A DNA stretch of 64,000 nt from Halomarinibacterium sp041392205 (GTDB lineage Bacteria > Bacteroidota > Bacteroidia > Flavobacteriales > Flavobacteriaceae): NCBI GenBank assembly GCA_041392205.1, contig JAWKMO010000002.1:186001-250000 (forward strand), read 5' to 3'. A program made the position numbers and the translations under genes. Below, in pieces: positions 8,781-16,633 of this stretch. The notes under the pieces were generated by a model. It was not told the DNA's origin, made no database searches, and saw only the letters and a list, made by a program, of their open reading frames with translations. Position 1 is the first letter of the stretch, and each line of letters begins with the position of its first letter.

Positions 8781-9560
8781 ATGAAGAAGGAACTTCAAAA
8801 AAAAATAAAAGAATTAGCCCAAGATATTGTTACAAACGATTTGGTTGAAAATATTTCCATAATGAAAGAACAAGCAAGGGTTTTGTATGAAAAACTTTCG
8901 GTATTGGAATTTATGGAAACGCAAATTTTTGGGGATGTAACGGAAGAAAAAAAGGAAGCATCCTTAGATTCAAAAAGTTTTAGAGAACAAAATTGGTTTA
9001 AAGATCCCAAACCAGTTCCGTCTCCCGAAAACAAAGAAGAACTTGTAGAACCTGCCACTGAAAAAATAAAGGATTTAGTGGCACAAATGCCAGAAGAGTC
9101 GCAAAAAGTAGATGCCCTTTTAGATGAGATTTTACCTCCCAAACATTTTCAGAAAAACGATTTAGAAGAATTTGCAACACACTATAAAGAGATGCCTGTT
9201 TTTGAACGAAAAGACAATGCCTTCATCGCTAAAATCAATCCCCAAACAGAAACGGTTGAAAGGCCTTTCCCTTCTGAAAAGGTAAAACAAAATGATGTGG
9301 AAAAACCAAAATCGATAAATGATTCCCTTCAAACAGGGCTTACCATTGGACTTAACGACCGACTGGCCTTTATTAAACACCTTTTTGATGGAAATGCCGA
9401 TGATTATACACGCGTTCTTTCCCAAATAAACACTATGCCCTCATTTGAAAAAGCACAAGATTTTATAGTGGGTAAGGTAAAACCAGACTATAATTATTGG
9501 CTGCATAAAGACGAATATTCAGAACGTTTTATGACCCTAATTGAAAAGCGATTTAATTAA
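8781..9560 (+). CDS. Conserved hypothetical protein upstream of rsmI
   Basis: 259 residues, not assigned to a named family. Residues 1-45 are a charged helix that may form a coiled coil (ELQKKIKELAQDI... VLYEKLSVLEFME). The middle is acidic and proline/lysine-rich, likely disordered, with repeated short VE/EEL segments. The C-terminal 65 residues (LNDRLAFIKHLFDGNADDY to MTLIEKRFN) look like a compact conserved helical domain. No signal peptide or membrane helix, so it is cytosolic. The stop is 6 bp before rsmI, suggesting cotranscription. I recall similar proteins in other flavobacteria without a known function. Confidence 0.75.
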   Translation: MKKELQKKIKELAQDIVTNDLVENISIMKEQARVLYEKLSVLEFMETQIFGDVTEEKKEASLDSKSFREQNWFKDPKPVPSPENKEELVEPATEKIKDLVAQMPEESQKVDALLDEILPPKHFQKNDLEEFATHYKEMPVFERKDNAFIAKINPQTETVERPFPSEKVKQNDVEKPKSINDSLQTGLTIGLNDRLAFIKHLFDGNADDYTRVLSQINTMPSFEKAQDFIVGKVKPDYNYWLHKDEYSERFMTLIEKRFN

Positions 9561-9566
9561 ACCTTT

Positions 9567-10235
9567 ATGGGAAAATTATACCTCGTTCCCACGCCCATTG
9601 GCAATTTAAAGGACATAACTTTTAGGGCCATTGAAGTTTTAAAACAAGTAGACCTAATTCTTGCTGAAGATACGCGTACCAGCGGAAAACTCCTGAAACA
9701 TTTTGATATTGTCACGCCCATGCAGTCGCATCATATGCATAATGAGCACAAAACAGTGGCTGCAATTGTAGCAAAAATGGAATCTGGAGCAAACGTAGCG
9801 CTCATAAGTGATGCAGGCACACCCGCCATTAGTGATCCAGGATTTTTACTGACCCGAGCATGTGTAGAAGCGGGTATTGAAGTAGATTGTCTTCCCGGCG
9901 CTACCGCTTTTGTTCCAGCCTTAGTAAATAGTGGTTTTCCTAATGACCGTTTTGTCTTTGAAGGATTTTTACCCGTAAAAAAAGGACGGCAAACCAGACT
10001 AGAAATACTAGCCGATGAAACACGCACCATGATTTTTTACGAATCGCCACATAAATTAGTCAAAACACTAGCACAATTTGTGCAGTACTTTGGAGAAAGT
10101 AGACCAATTTCTGTTTCACGGGAAATAAGTAAACTACACGAAGAAACTATTCGTGGCACTGCCATGGAAGTCCTTAAGCATTTTGAGGCAAAAGCTCCTA
10201 AAGGGGAATTGGTAATTGTAGTAAGAAGTAAGTAA
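9567..10235 (+). CDS. rsmI: 16S rRNA (cytidine(1402)-2'-O)-methyltransferase RsmI
   Basis: SAM-dependent 2'-O-methylation of C1402 in the decoding centre of 16S rRNA. 222 residues. Visible: N-terminal YLVPTPIGNLKDIT (the PTPIGNL signature), AEDTRTSGKLLKHF, ALISDAGTPAISDPG, and LPGATAFVPALVNSGFP, all characteristic of the TP-methylase fold in RsmI. It is shorter than E. coli RsmI (about 286 residues) because the C-terminal domain is absent, a usual short form. Six bp behind the hypothetical gene and 1 bp before the uracil-DNA glycosylase start, so part of a three-gene unit. Confidence 0.95.
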   Translation: MGKLYLVPTPIGNLKDITFRAIEVLKQVDLILAEDTRTSGKLLKHFDIVTPMQSHHMHNEHKTVAAIVAKMESGANVALISDAGTPAISDPGFLLTRACVEAGIEVDCLPGATAFVPALVNSGFPNDRFVFEGFLPVKKGRQTRLEILADETRTMIFYESPHKLVKTLAQFVQYFGESRPISVSREISKLHEETIRGTAMEVLKHFEAKAPKGELVIVVRSK

Positions 10236-10236
10236 G

Positions 10237-10809
10237 ATGGTATCTTTAACAGAAAAAATAAAAGCTTGCACGATTTGTAATGAACATCTTCCTTTAGGCC
10301 CTCGTCCAATTTTTTCAGTGGCAAAAGATTCCAAAATTGCTATTATTGGACAAGCTCCCGGTGCCAAAGTTCATGAGTCTGGAATTCCTTGGGATGATTT
10401 CAGCGGAAAACAATTGCGAGCGTGGTTACAGGTTACAGACGAAGCATTTTATAATCCCTCCAATTTTGCAATTGTCCCGATGGGATTTTGTTATCCCGGA
10501 AAAGGAAAAGGAGGAGATTTACCGCCAAGACCTGAATGTGCTTTACAATGGCACAAAACACTTTTCCAGAGAATAAAATCCATAGAATTCTTTATTCTTA
10601 TTGGGACCTATGCACAAGCGTATTATTTAAATGGCAAGACCAAAGTAAACTTAACAGAAACTGTTAGGAATTTCAATGAATACCAACCTAAGTATTTTCC
10701 ATTACCCCACCCTTCTCCAAGAAATCGTTTTTGGTTTCAAAAAAACCCTTGGTTTGAAAAAGAAGTAATACCTCAATTAAGAGTTCAAGTTAAAAAAGCC
10801 TTATCCTAA
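10237..10809 (+). CDS. Uracil-DNA glycosylase family protein with probable 4Fe-4S cluster
   Basis: 190 residues of the uracil-DNA glycosylase superfamily, which removes uracil from DNA at the start of base-excision repair. Motif 1 is IIGQAPGAKVHESG; the C-terminal motif is LPHPSPRNRFW. Four cysteines at residues 11, 14, 85 and 101 give the spacing C-x2-C-x70-C-x15-C, matching the iron-sulfur arrangement of family 4 enzymes. Motif 1 is followed by IPWDDFSGKQLR rather than the PF-G stretch usual in family 4, so substrate range may differ. It starts one base after the rsmI stop and ends 14 bp from the convergent M61 peptidase gene. Confidence 0.88.
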   Translation: MVSLTEKIKACTICNEHLPLGPRPIFSVAKDSKIAIIGQAPGAKVHESGIPWDDFSGKQLRAWLQVTDEAFYNPSNFAIVPMGFCYPGKGKGGDLPPRPECALQWHKTLFQRIKSIEFFILIGTYAQAYYLNGKTKVNLTETVRNFNEYQPKYFPLPHPSPRNRFWFQKNPWFEKEVIPQLRVQVKKALS

Positions 10810-10823
10810 TCCAGATTTGAATC

Positions 10824-12713
10824 TTATCCCTTCAACCAGGCTTTTCGAAGCGCTATTTGTGTTGCAGTAGCATTTGGGTTAGCTTGTAATTTCTCTCCAG
10901 TAGTATAGGATTGGGTGAGTTCTTTAGTAATGGTAATTTCTTCTCCATTTCTGTCAAGAACGACATTAATCTTAGTGCCTGGTGACCACATATACATATC
11001 GGTAAAGGTTTGTTGGGCATTTTCAAAAGAGAGTGCAGTACCATTTACGGTTTTTAAAACATCGCCCGGCAAAACCCCGTTGTCATTCCAAAAACTATTT
11101 AGGAGGACGGCTTCAGAAAATGCGATGGTTCCTTTTGCCATATCGGGTTCAAATATGAAAGCACCATCATTTTGAATATAGTTTGTTTTAATGGTGGCTT
11201 CAACAATTTCGAGCCCTACTTTTTCGAAAAAAGCGTCATAATTAATAGGCGTTGTGCCTTCTACATGAGTTTTTAAGAAATCACCCACCGAAGGGTAAGT
11301 CATTTCCGTAATTTCTTCAATAATAGTATCATCATTAAAGGGTTTGTTTTTCCCATATTTATTAGATAATTCTTTCATTAAAGATAACATACTTCGTTGT
11401 CCAATGCTTTCCTCACGCATTAAAATATCAATACACATCCCTATAAGCGCTCCTTTTTGGTACACATTGTAATAGTTGGCGGCATAAGGTTGGTCTAGTA
11501 CGTTTTCACTCATTACGGTAAAACTCATGGTGTCATCCATACTTAAGGAAGTTTGAATTTTACTTTTCATGGTAGCATAAAACTCCTCTTCGGTTTTTAA
11601 ACCTTCATACACTTGAAAGTGTTGTGCAAAATATTCGGTCACGCCTTCGTACATCCACAGGTGTTTTGAAAAGGTAGGTTGGTAATAATCAAAATAATGA
11701 ACGTCTTCGCTATGTACACTTAAAGGGGTTACAATATGAAAAAACTCATGAGCTACCACATCAATCATGCTTTCCACAAGTCCTTCTAACGAGGAATTTT
11801 CAGGAAGCACCACCACGGTGGAGGTATGGTGTTCTAAAGCACCAAAACCTTTTGGAGAATCTTCTTTCATCTCACTTAAATACAGAAAAATATCATAACG
11901 TGGTGTGGAGTTGATATCACCCAAATACTTTTTCTGCGCTTGCATCATCGTAAACATACTTTCTTTCAACGCAGCGGCCGTATGCACTTTATTGGGAGAA
12001 TAGATACTCAACACAATTTTAATGCTACCTACCTGAAATTCTTCCACGTCTAATTCACCATAAAACATAGGATTATCGGTAATGTCAAAATACCGAGGAG
12101 CAAAATAATGGGTGGTGGTGGTTTTACCATCGGCACTAGTCTGGGAACTAAGCTCTTGGAGGGCAGATGAGCGTTTAAAAGTACTGGGAGCGGTTACATC
12201 CAGTTTGTATTGTGCGTTTTTTAAGGAATCGAAATACCCAATAAACCCGTGTAAATTCAACACATAATTGTTCGATTCAATATTGGTACCTGCTGGAGAA
12301 AAAGGGTTTTCACCGCCTATATCACCACTGGATTCGGTATCAAAAGTATCATTCACTTCGTAGGTAATTTTATCCAGTTGTGTTGCATTGGCAATGGACC
12401 AAGAATTCTGGTCTAGTTGTTTGCTTGGTATTTCTTTTCCATCATAATCAAAGGCTTTGAAGTTTTCTACATATTTCCCAAAATCACTTACAGAATAGGT
12501 TCCTTGTACCACTTTTGGGAGCCTGAATATTTCGTTTTCTGTAGTAAAACGCCCTGGGTTGATTACTACAGGAACTTTGTCGTTGGTGATACCTACTAAC
12601 GTTAAACTGGTTTCAATGGGGTTTGAAATAGCTAAATCCTTTTGGGCTGTTTTGGAAGCACTACAGCTTATAAATAAAATGGAAACTAAAATAATAGATA
12701 GGAAATGTCTCAT
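10824..12713 (-). CDS. M61 family metallopeptidase lipoprotein with PDZ domain
   Basis: 629 residues from the ATG at 12713 (the codon before it is GTG). Lipobox LFISC at residues 14-18 predicts a lipidated periplasmic or outer-membrane protein. After an N-terminal beta domain comes the zinc site HEFFHIVTP with the third ligand glutamate in YEGVTEYFAQ, the M61 (glycyl aminopeptidase-like) pattern. Residues about 500-600 form a PDZ domain (NGVLPGDVLKTVNG). The family trims N-terminal residues, usually Gly or Ala, from peptides. The gene ends 14 bp from the convergent uracil-DNA glycosylase gene. Function in the cell envelope is inferred. Confidence 0.93.
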   Translation of the reverse strand: MRHFLSIILVSILFISCSASKTAQKDLAISNPIETSLTLVGITNDKVPVVINPGRFTTENEIFRLPKVVQGTYSVSDFGKYVENFKAFDYDGKEIPSKQLDQNSWSIANATQLDKITYEVNDTFDTESSGDIGGENPFSPAGTNIESNNYVLNLHGFIGYFDSLKNAQYKLDVTAPSTFKRSSALQELSSQTSADGKTTTTHYFAPRYFDITDNPMFYGELDVEEFQVGSIKIVLSIYSPNKVHTAAALKESMFTMMQAQKKYLGDINSTPRYDIFLYLSEMKEDSPKGFGALEHHTSTVVVLPENSSLEGLVESMIDVVAHEFFHIVTPLSVHSEDVHYFDYYQPTFSKHLWMYEGVTEYFAQHFQVYEGLKTEEEFYATMKSKIQTSLSMDDTMSFTVMSENVLDQPYAANYYNVYQKGALIGMCIDILMREESIGQRSMLSLMKELSNKYGKNKPFNDDTIIEEITEMTYPSVGDFLKTHVEGTTPINYDAFFEKVGLEIVEATIKTNYIQNDGAFIFEPDMAKGTIAFSEAVLLNSFWNDNGVLPGDVLKTVNGTALSFENAQQTFTDMYMWSPGTKINVVLDRNGEEITITKELTQSYTTGEKLQANPNATATQIALRKAWLKG

Positions 12714-12737
12714 CACAAATTTGAAAATTTAATCTCA

Positions 12738-12762
12738 CAAAGATATTTTTTTTCAAACGCAA
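12738..12762 (-). promoter_or_regulatory. Candidate promoter of the M61 peptidase gene
   Basis: On the minus strand TTG (12762-12760), a 14-base spacer and TATCTTTG (12745-12738). The -7 element matches TAnnTTTG exactly; the spacer is shorter than the 17-23 bases usually quoted for Flavobacterium. The start codon is 25 bases downstream. Confidence 0.35.
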
Positions 12763-12797
12763 GAATCTTAAAATTTTACCAAAAGAACGGGAAATGA

Positions 12798-13388
12798 TTA
12801 TAAGTGTTTCCCTTTCTCCCAGCCGTGTTTTCCAAGGTATTTTTCTCCACTTTCTACAGCGCCGTCTTCCATAGAAGTTCCCATACTGTCATTCCACCTA
12901 TTGAGGTATCCAAACAGCGCAATAACACCCAACATTTCAACTATTTCTCCCTCATCCCAATATTGGTACAAGCGGGTTTTAATCGCTTCATCCACCTGAT
13001 TGGGAACTAAACTAGCTTTTAAGGAAAAATCCAACGCCGCTCGCTCTGCCTCACTAAAGGCGGGATGAGTGGCATATTCCCAAATATTATCCAATTTTTC
13101 TTGCTTGGCACCGTAGCGTTCTGCCGCTCGAATAGCGTGGGCTTGGCAATAACGACATCCCGTGGCGTTACTGCTTACCCAGGCAATCATCCGTTTTAAG
13201 GCAGAGGTCACGCGTCCTTCATTGGCCATGACTGCTTTGTTGAGGTTGATAAAAGCCTTGCTAATAGCCGGCCGGCGTTGCATGGTAAGCACACTATTGG
13301 GACAAAACCCAAGGGTTTCGTTAAAAAACTCGGCGAGTTGTTGGGTTTCTTTATCGTGGTCGGGGGAAAGCGGGGAGACTAAAGGCAT
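12798..13388 (-). CDS. AhpD-like / carboxymuconolactone decarboxylase family protein
   Basis: 196 residues from the ATG at 13388; the frame opens earlier with TTG, but the ATG gives the natural start MPLVSPL. All-helical AhpD-like fold with the redox motif CRYCQAHAIRAAERYG (CxxC followed by His), typical of peroxidase-related alkylhydroperoxidase-like proteins. The second half repeats the fold (YWDEGEIVEMLGVIALFGYLNRW). Likely a cytosolic peroxide-reducing or related enzyme; the electron donor is not indicated. Divergent from recJ across a 98-bp gap that contains the candidate promoters of both. Confidence 0.88.
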   Translation of the reverse strand: MPLVSPLSPDHDKETQQLAEFFNETLGFCPNSVLTMQRRPAISKAFINLNKAVMANEGRVTSALKRMIAWVSSNATGCRYCQAHAIRAAERYGAKQEKLDNIWEYATHPAFSEAERAALDFSLKASLVPNQVDEAIKTRLYQYWDEGEIVEMLGVIALFGYLNRWNDSMGTSMEDGAVESGEKYLGKHGWEKGKHL

Positions 13389-13486
13389 CGTATTAATGTT
13401 TGCCCTAAAATACAAATTATGTACTAATAATAATTGAATTTTGTACCTTTACACAATAACTTCCCTACTCTATTTTCTGAATAACT

Positions 13487-15178
13487 ATGCGTTGGACCCT
13501 TTTACCGAAACCGGAAAAAGAGAATATCACTACTCTTGCTACTGCCTTGGGTGTGGAACCCTTTGTTGCCTCTCTATTACTTCAAAGAGGCATTGAAACT
13601 TTTGAAGAAGCTAAAAAATTCTTTCGGCCTAGTCTAGAAGATTTGCATGACCCATTCTTGATGAAAGATATGGATAGGGCCGTTGCCCGAATTGAAAATG
13701 CTATTGAAAACGAAGAGAATATCTTAATTTATGGCGATTACGATGTGGACGGAACCACTGCGGTTGCATTACTTTCTTCTTATTTAAAGAGTTATTACCC
13801 TAATGTGGCGACCTATATTCCCGATCGTTACGACGAAGGCTACGGTGTTTCCTATCAAGGAATTGATTTTGCCGAAGACAACGGATTTAGTTTAATTATT
13901 GCACTCGACTGTGGCATAAAAGCGATTGAAAAAGTAGCTTATGCCTCCCAAAAAGGAATCGATTTTATTATTTGTGATCACCACCGTCCGGGCAGTGAAA
14001 TTCCAAAAGCGGTGGCCGTTTTAGACCCCAAAAGAGACGATTGTGAATATCCCTATAAAGAACTCTGCGGCTGTGGTGTAGGGTTTAAACTGATTCAGGC
14101 ACTTGCACAAAACAGAAGGCAAACAATAGAGGATTTAGTATTATACCTAGATTTGGTGGCAACAGCTATTGGGGCAGATATTGTTCCTATTACTGGCGAA
14201 AACAGGGTGCTAGCCTATTATGGATTAAAAGTGATTAACAGCAATCCGCGTACTGGTTTTAAAGCCATACTGAAGCAAGTAAAAAAAGAAACACTCACCA
14301 TTACCGATGTGGTTTTTATCATAGCCCCCCGAATTAATGCTGCGGGGCGTATGAAGCATGGAAATCACGCCGTAACGCTTTTAACCGAAACCGACATCCA
14401 TAAAGCGGCTGAATACGCCCTCGAAATAGAATCTTTTAATACCGAAAGAAAAGAAACCGACCAGCAAATCACCCAAGAAGCACTCCAACAAATTATAGAA
14501 AACCAAGAAGAAAACCGAATGACAACCGTGGTCTACAAAGATTCGTGGCACAAAGGAGTGATTGGGATTGTGGCATCACGATTAACCGAAACCTATTATC
14601 GCCCTACCTTGGTCTTTACTAAAAATGGGGACAAGCTCGCAGCTTCGGCTCGTTCGGTAAAGGGTTTTGATGTCTATGATGCATTGGAAGCTTGTTCAGA
14701 ATATATCGATCAGTTTGGTGGGCATAAATATGCCGCAGGATTGACGCTGTTTGAAAAAGATTTTGAAAATTTTAAAAATGCCTTTGAAAAAGTAGTTTCA
14801 GAAACCATCGATCCAAAACTCCTTACCCCGGAATTAAAAATAGATGCCGAAATTGATTTTAAGGATATTACCCCCAAATTTTACCGCCTTTTAAAACAAT
14901 TTGCTCCTTTTGGCCCTGGAAATATGACCCCCGTTTTTATGACTAAAAATGTGAACGATGTTGGCTTTGGAAAAACGGTAGGGCAGGATAAAACCCATTT
15001 ACGATTAGTAATGAAACAGGGAAATTCCAATTCATTTGCAGGAATTGGTTTTGGTTTGGCAGAAAAAGAAGCCATTGCTTGTAACAAAAAACCCTTTAAA
15101 ATTGCTTATGTAATTGATGAAAATAAATGGCAGGGCACGGTAAGCCTTCAGTTGCGAATAAAAGATATTATGAAGTGA
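13487..15178 (+). CDS. recJ: Single-stranded-DNA-specific exonuclease RecJ
   Basis: 5'->3' exonuclease on single-stranded DNA acting in recombination, base-excision and mismatch repair. 563 residues, a normal length. DHH-phosphoesterase motifs: YGDYDVDGTTAVALL near residue 82, IALDCGIK, CDHHRPG near residue 165 and LDPKRDDCEYPYKELCGCGV. The DHHA1 region follows (GIVASRLTETYYRPT, ARSVKGFDVYDAL, FGGHKYAAGLTL), and a C-terminal OB domain ends the protein. It stands alone on the plus strand, with convergent lpxH 24 bp away and a family A repeat between them. Confidence 0.97.
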   Translation: MRWTLLPKPEKENITTLATALGVEPFVASLLLQRGIETFEEAKKFFRPSLEDLHDPFLMKDMDRAVARIENAIENEENILIYGDYDVDGTTAVALLSSYLKSYYPNVATYIPDRYDEGYGVSYQGIDFAEDNGFSLIIALDCGIKAIEKVAYASQKGIDFIICDHHRPGSEIPKAVAVLDPKRDDCEYPYKELCGCGVGFKLIQALAQNRRQTIEDLVLYLDLVATAIGADIVPITGENRVLAYYGLKVINSNPRTGFKAILKQVKKETLTITDVVFIIAPRINAAGRMKHGNHAVTLLTETDIHKAAEYALEIESFNTERKETDQQITQEALQQIIENQEENRMTTVVYKDSWHKGVIGIVASRLTETYYRPTLVFTKNGDKLAASARSVKGFDVYDALEACSEYIDQFGGHKYAAGLTLFEKDFENFKNAFEKVVSETIDPKLLTPELKIDAEIDFKDITPKFYRLLKQFAPFGPGNMTPVFMTKNVNDVGFGKTVGQDKTHLRLVMKQGNSNSFAGIGFGLAEKEAIACNKKPFKIAYVIDENKWQGTVSLQLRIKDIMK

Positions 15179-15183
15179 TGTCT

Positions 15184-15205
15184 GGTCGAGCTCAGTCGTT
15201 ACTTA
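15184..15205. repeat. Dispersed palindromic repeat, family A copy 1
   Basis: Twenty-two bases with the core TCGAGCTCAGTCG between the recJ and lpxH stop codons. The same 22 bases recur at 62865-62886 with only three mismatches, and the core recurs inverted at 62912-62935. The last three bases are the complement of the lpxH stop codon, so the repeat edge supplies that stop. Confidence 0.6.
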
Positions 15206-15961
15206 ATCGTGAAACTCTTTTAATTCAAAAGTAGTTCCATCAAAAACACCATAGGTGTAATGGGTAATCCAATCGCCTAAATTATAATACGTTGAATTTT
15301 CTCCCACCTCAATTTTCATAGGTAAATGGCGGTGTCCAAACACAAAGTAATGGTAGTGTTTTTTTTCTAATTTTCTTTTTGCGTACAATGCAAGCCATTC
15401 TTTGTCTTCGCCTAGAAACTTTTTGTCTTCAACCCCAGAGATTAATTTATTTTTTACCGAAAGGTATTGCGCCAATCGCATTCCTAAGGCAGGATGAAAC
15501 CAATGAAATAACCAATTAAACAGAGGATTTGTAAAAACCTTTTTCATGCGTTTGTAGCCTTTATCTCCTGGGCCTTTTCCGTCGCCGTGACCAATTAAAA
15601 AATGCGTCTTGTTAAAAGTGAATTCTTTTACATTTCGAAATACAGGAATATTTAATTCTTTTTCAAAATAATCGTTCATCCAAAGGTCATGGTTTCCTAC
15701 AAAAAAGTAAATAGGGATGCCACTGTCACTAAGCTCGGCAAGTTTTCCCAACACCCTTACAAATCCTTTTGGGACAACGGTTTTATATTCAAACCAAAAA
15801 TCGAAAAGATCACCTAACAAGAAAATAGCGGCAGCATCCTTTTTTATTTCGTCTAGCCAAGCGACAAACTTTTTTTCACGAGGTAAACTTTCAACAGGGG
15901 TAGGCGCCCCTAAATGATTATCGCTTGAAAAATATATTTTTTTACCTTCGGGTAGTTGCAT
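15203..15961 (-). CDS. lpxH: UDP-2,3-diacylglucosamine diphosphatase LpxH
   Basis: Hydrolyses UDP-2,3-diacylglucosamine to lipid X in lipid A synthesis, peripheral inner membrane. 252 residues with the calcineurin-like metal motifs in order: FSSDNHLGAP, LLGDLFDFWFEY, FVGNHDLWM, IGHGDGKGPGDKGYK and FGHRHLPMK. In place of the classical DxH the first motif is D-N-H, as in many Bacteroidota LpxH proteins. The gene ends inside the family A repeat and starts 70 bp from the queD stop, a gap filled by a family B repeat. Confidence 0.93.
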   Translation of the reverse strand: MQLPEGKKIYFSSDNHLGAPTPVESLPREKKFVAWLDEIKKDAAAIFLLGDLFDFWFEYKTVVPKGFVRVLGKLAELSDSGIPIYFFVGNHDLWMNDYFEKELNIPVFRNVKEFTFNKTHFLIGHGDGKGPGDKGYKRMKKVFTNPLFNWLFHWFHPALGMRLAQYLSVKNKLISGVEDKKFLGEDKEWLALYAKRKLEKKHYHYFVFGHRHLPMKIEVGENSTYYNLGDWITHYTYGVFDGTTFELKEFHD

Positions 15962-15979
15962 ACGTCAAAGATAGGAAAC

Positions 15980-16031
15980 ATCCCCCTAATCCTCCCGAAG
16001 TTTTTTGGGACAAGTCCTTCAAAAGGGGGAG
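15980..16031. repeat. Dispersed GC-rich palindromic repeat, family B copy 1
   Basis: Fills the gap between the lpxH start and the queD stop. Outer arms TCCCCCTAATC and AAAAGGGGGA, inner arms TCCC and GGGA. On the minus strand it begins CTCCCCCTTTTG directly after the queD TAA. Related copies: 41940-41970, 47864-47903, 53691-53743, 54071-54130, 60438-60484. Confidence 0.65.
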
Positions 16032-16484
16032 TTATTTTTGGTCTTCAGCAAACCACTCGGCATAACTGGTTTCCGTTTCCTGAAGTTTTAAGGAATAAAG
16101 ACTGATATTTTTGGGTAAACGGGATTTAATTTTTTCGGAAAAATCGATGACCATCATTTCACTGGTGGGCTGATACCCTACTAGCAAAACATTGTGCCCC
16201 CGCTCCGAAAGTTCTTTTGCCAAACTTACATGGGGGGTATTTTTATTAAAGACGGTGGCGTGGTCAAATACATCCACAATTTCTTCTTTTACTATTTTTT
16301 TTAAATCGCTAAAATCGATGACCATTCCAAGTTTTACATTTGAGAGCTCTTCAATGGGAGTTCCAACAACAGTTACCGAAAGTTTGTAGCTATGCCCGTG
16401 AACATTTCGGCATTTACCATCATAGCCATATAGGGCGTGACCCGTTTCAAAAGAAAATTGTTTGGTAATTCGAATCTTTGTCAT
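16032..16484 (-). CDS. queD: 6-carboxy-5,6,7,8-tetrahydropterin synthase / PTPS family (QueD-like)
   Basis: Converts 7,8-dihydroneopterin triphosphate to 6-carboxytetrahydropterin in the queuosine pathway. 150 residues. Zinc-binding and catalytic residues are visible: FSFETGHALYG (first His), GKCRNVHGHSYKL (catalytic Cys and two His), MVIDFSDLKK, VFDHATVFN and the C-terminal glutamate in LQETETSYAEWF. The sequence cannot fully exclude a 6-pyruvoyl-tetrahydropterin synthase, but QueD is more common in this phylum. No other queuosine gene lies nearby. The stop codon adjoins a family B repeat. Confidence 0.88.
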   Translation of the reverse strand: MTKIRITKQFSFETGHALYGYDGKCRNVHGHSYKLSVTVVGTPIEELSNVKLGMVIDFSDLKKIVKEEIVDVFDHATVFNKNTPHVSLAKELSERGHNVLLVGYQPTSEMMVIDFSEKIKSRLPKNISLYSLKLQETETSYAEWFAEDQK

Positions 16485-16633
16485 CGCATCAAAGATACAT
16501 ATTTTGAACAGAATTTATTTCAAGGGTTATAGAATTAGTATGCGTGGGAATAAATTTTAGTATCTTTAAATCCGAGAAGTTTTGAGGCAAAACTAATTTT
16601 TACTCCGAAGAATTTAATAGTGTTTTTCTGAAA

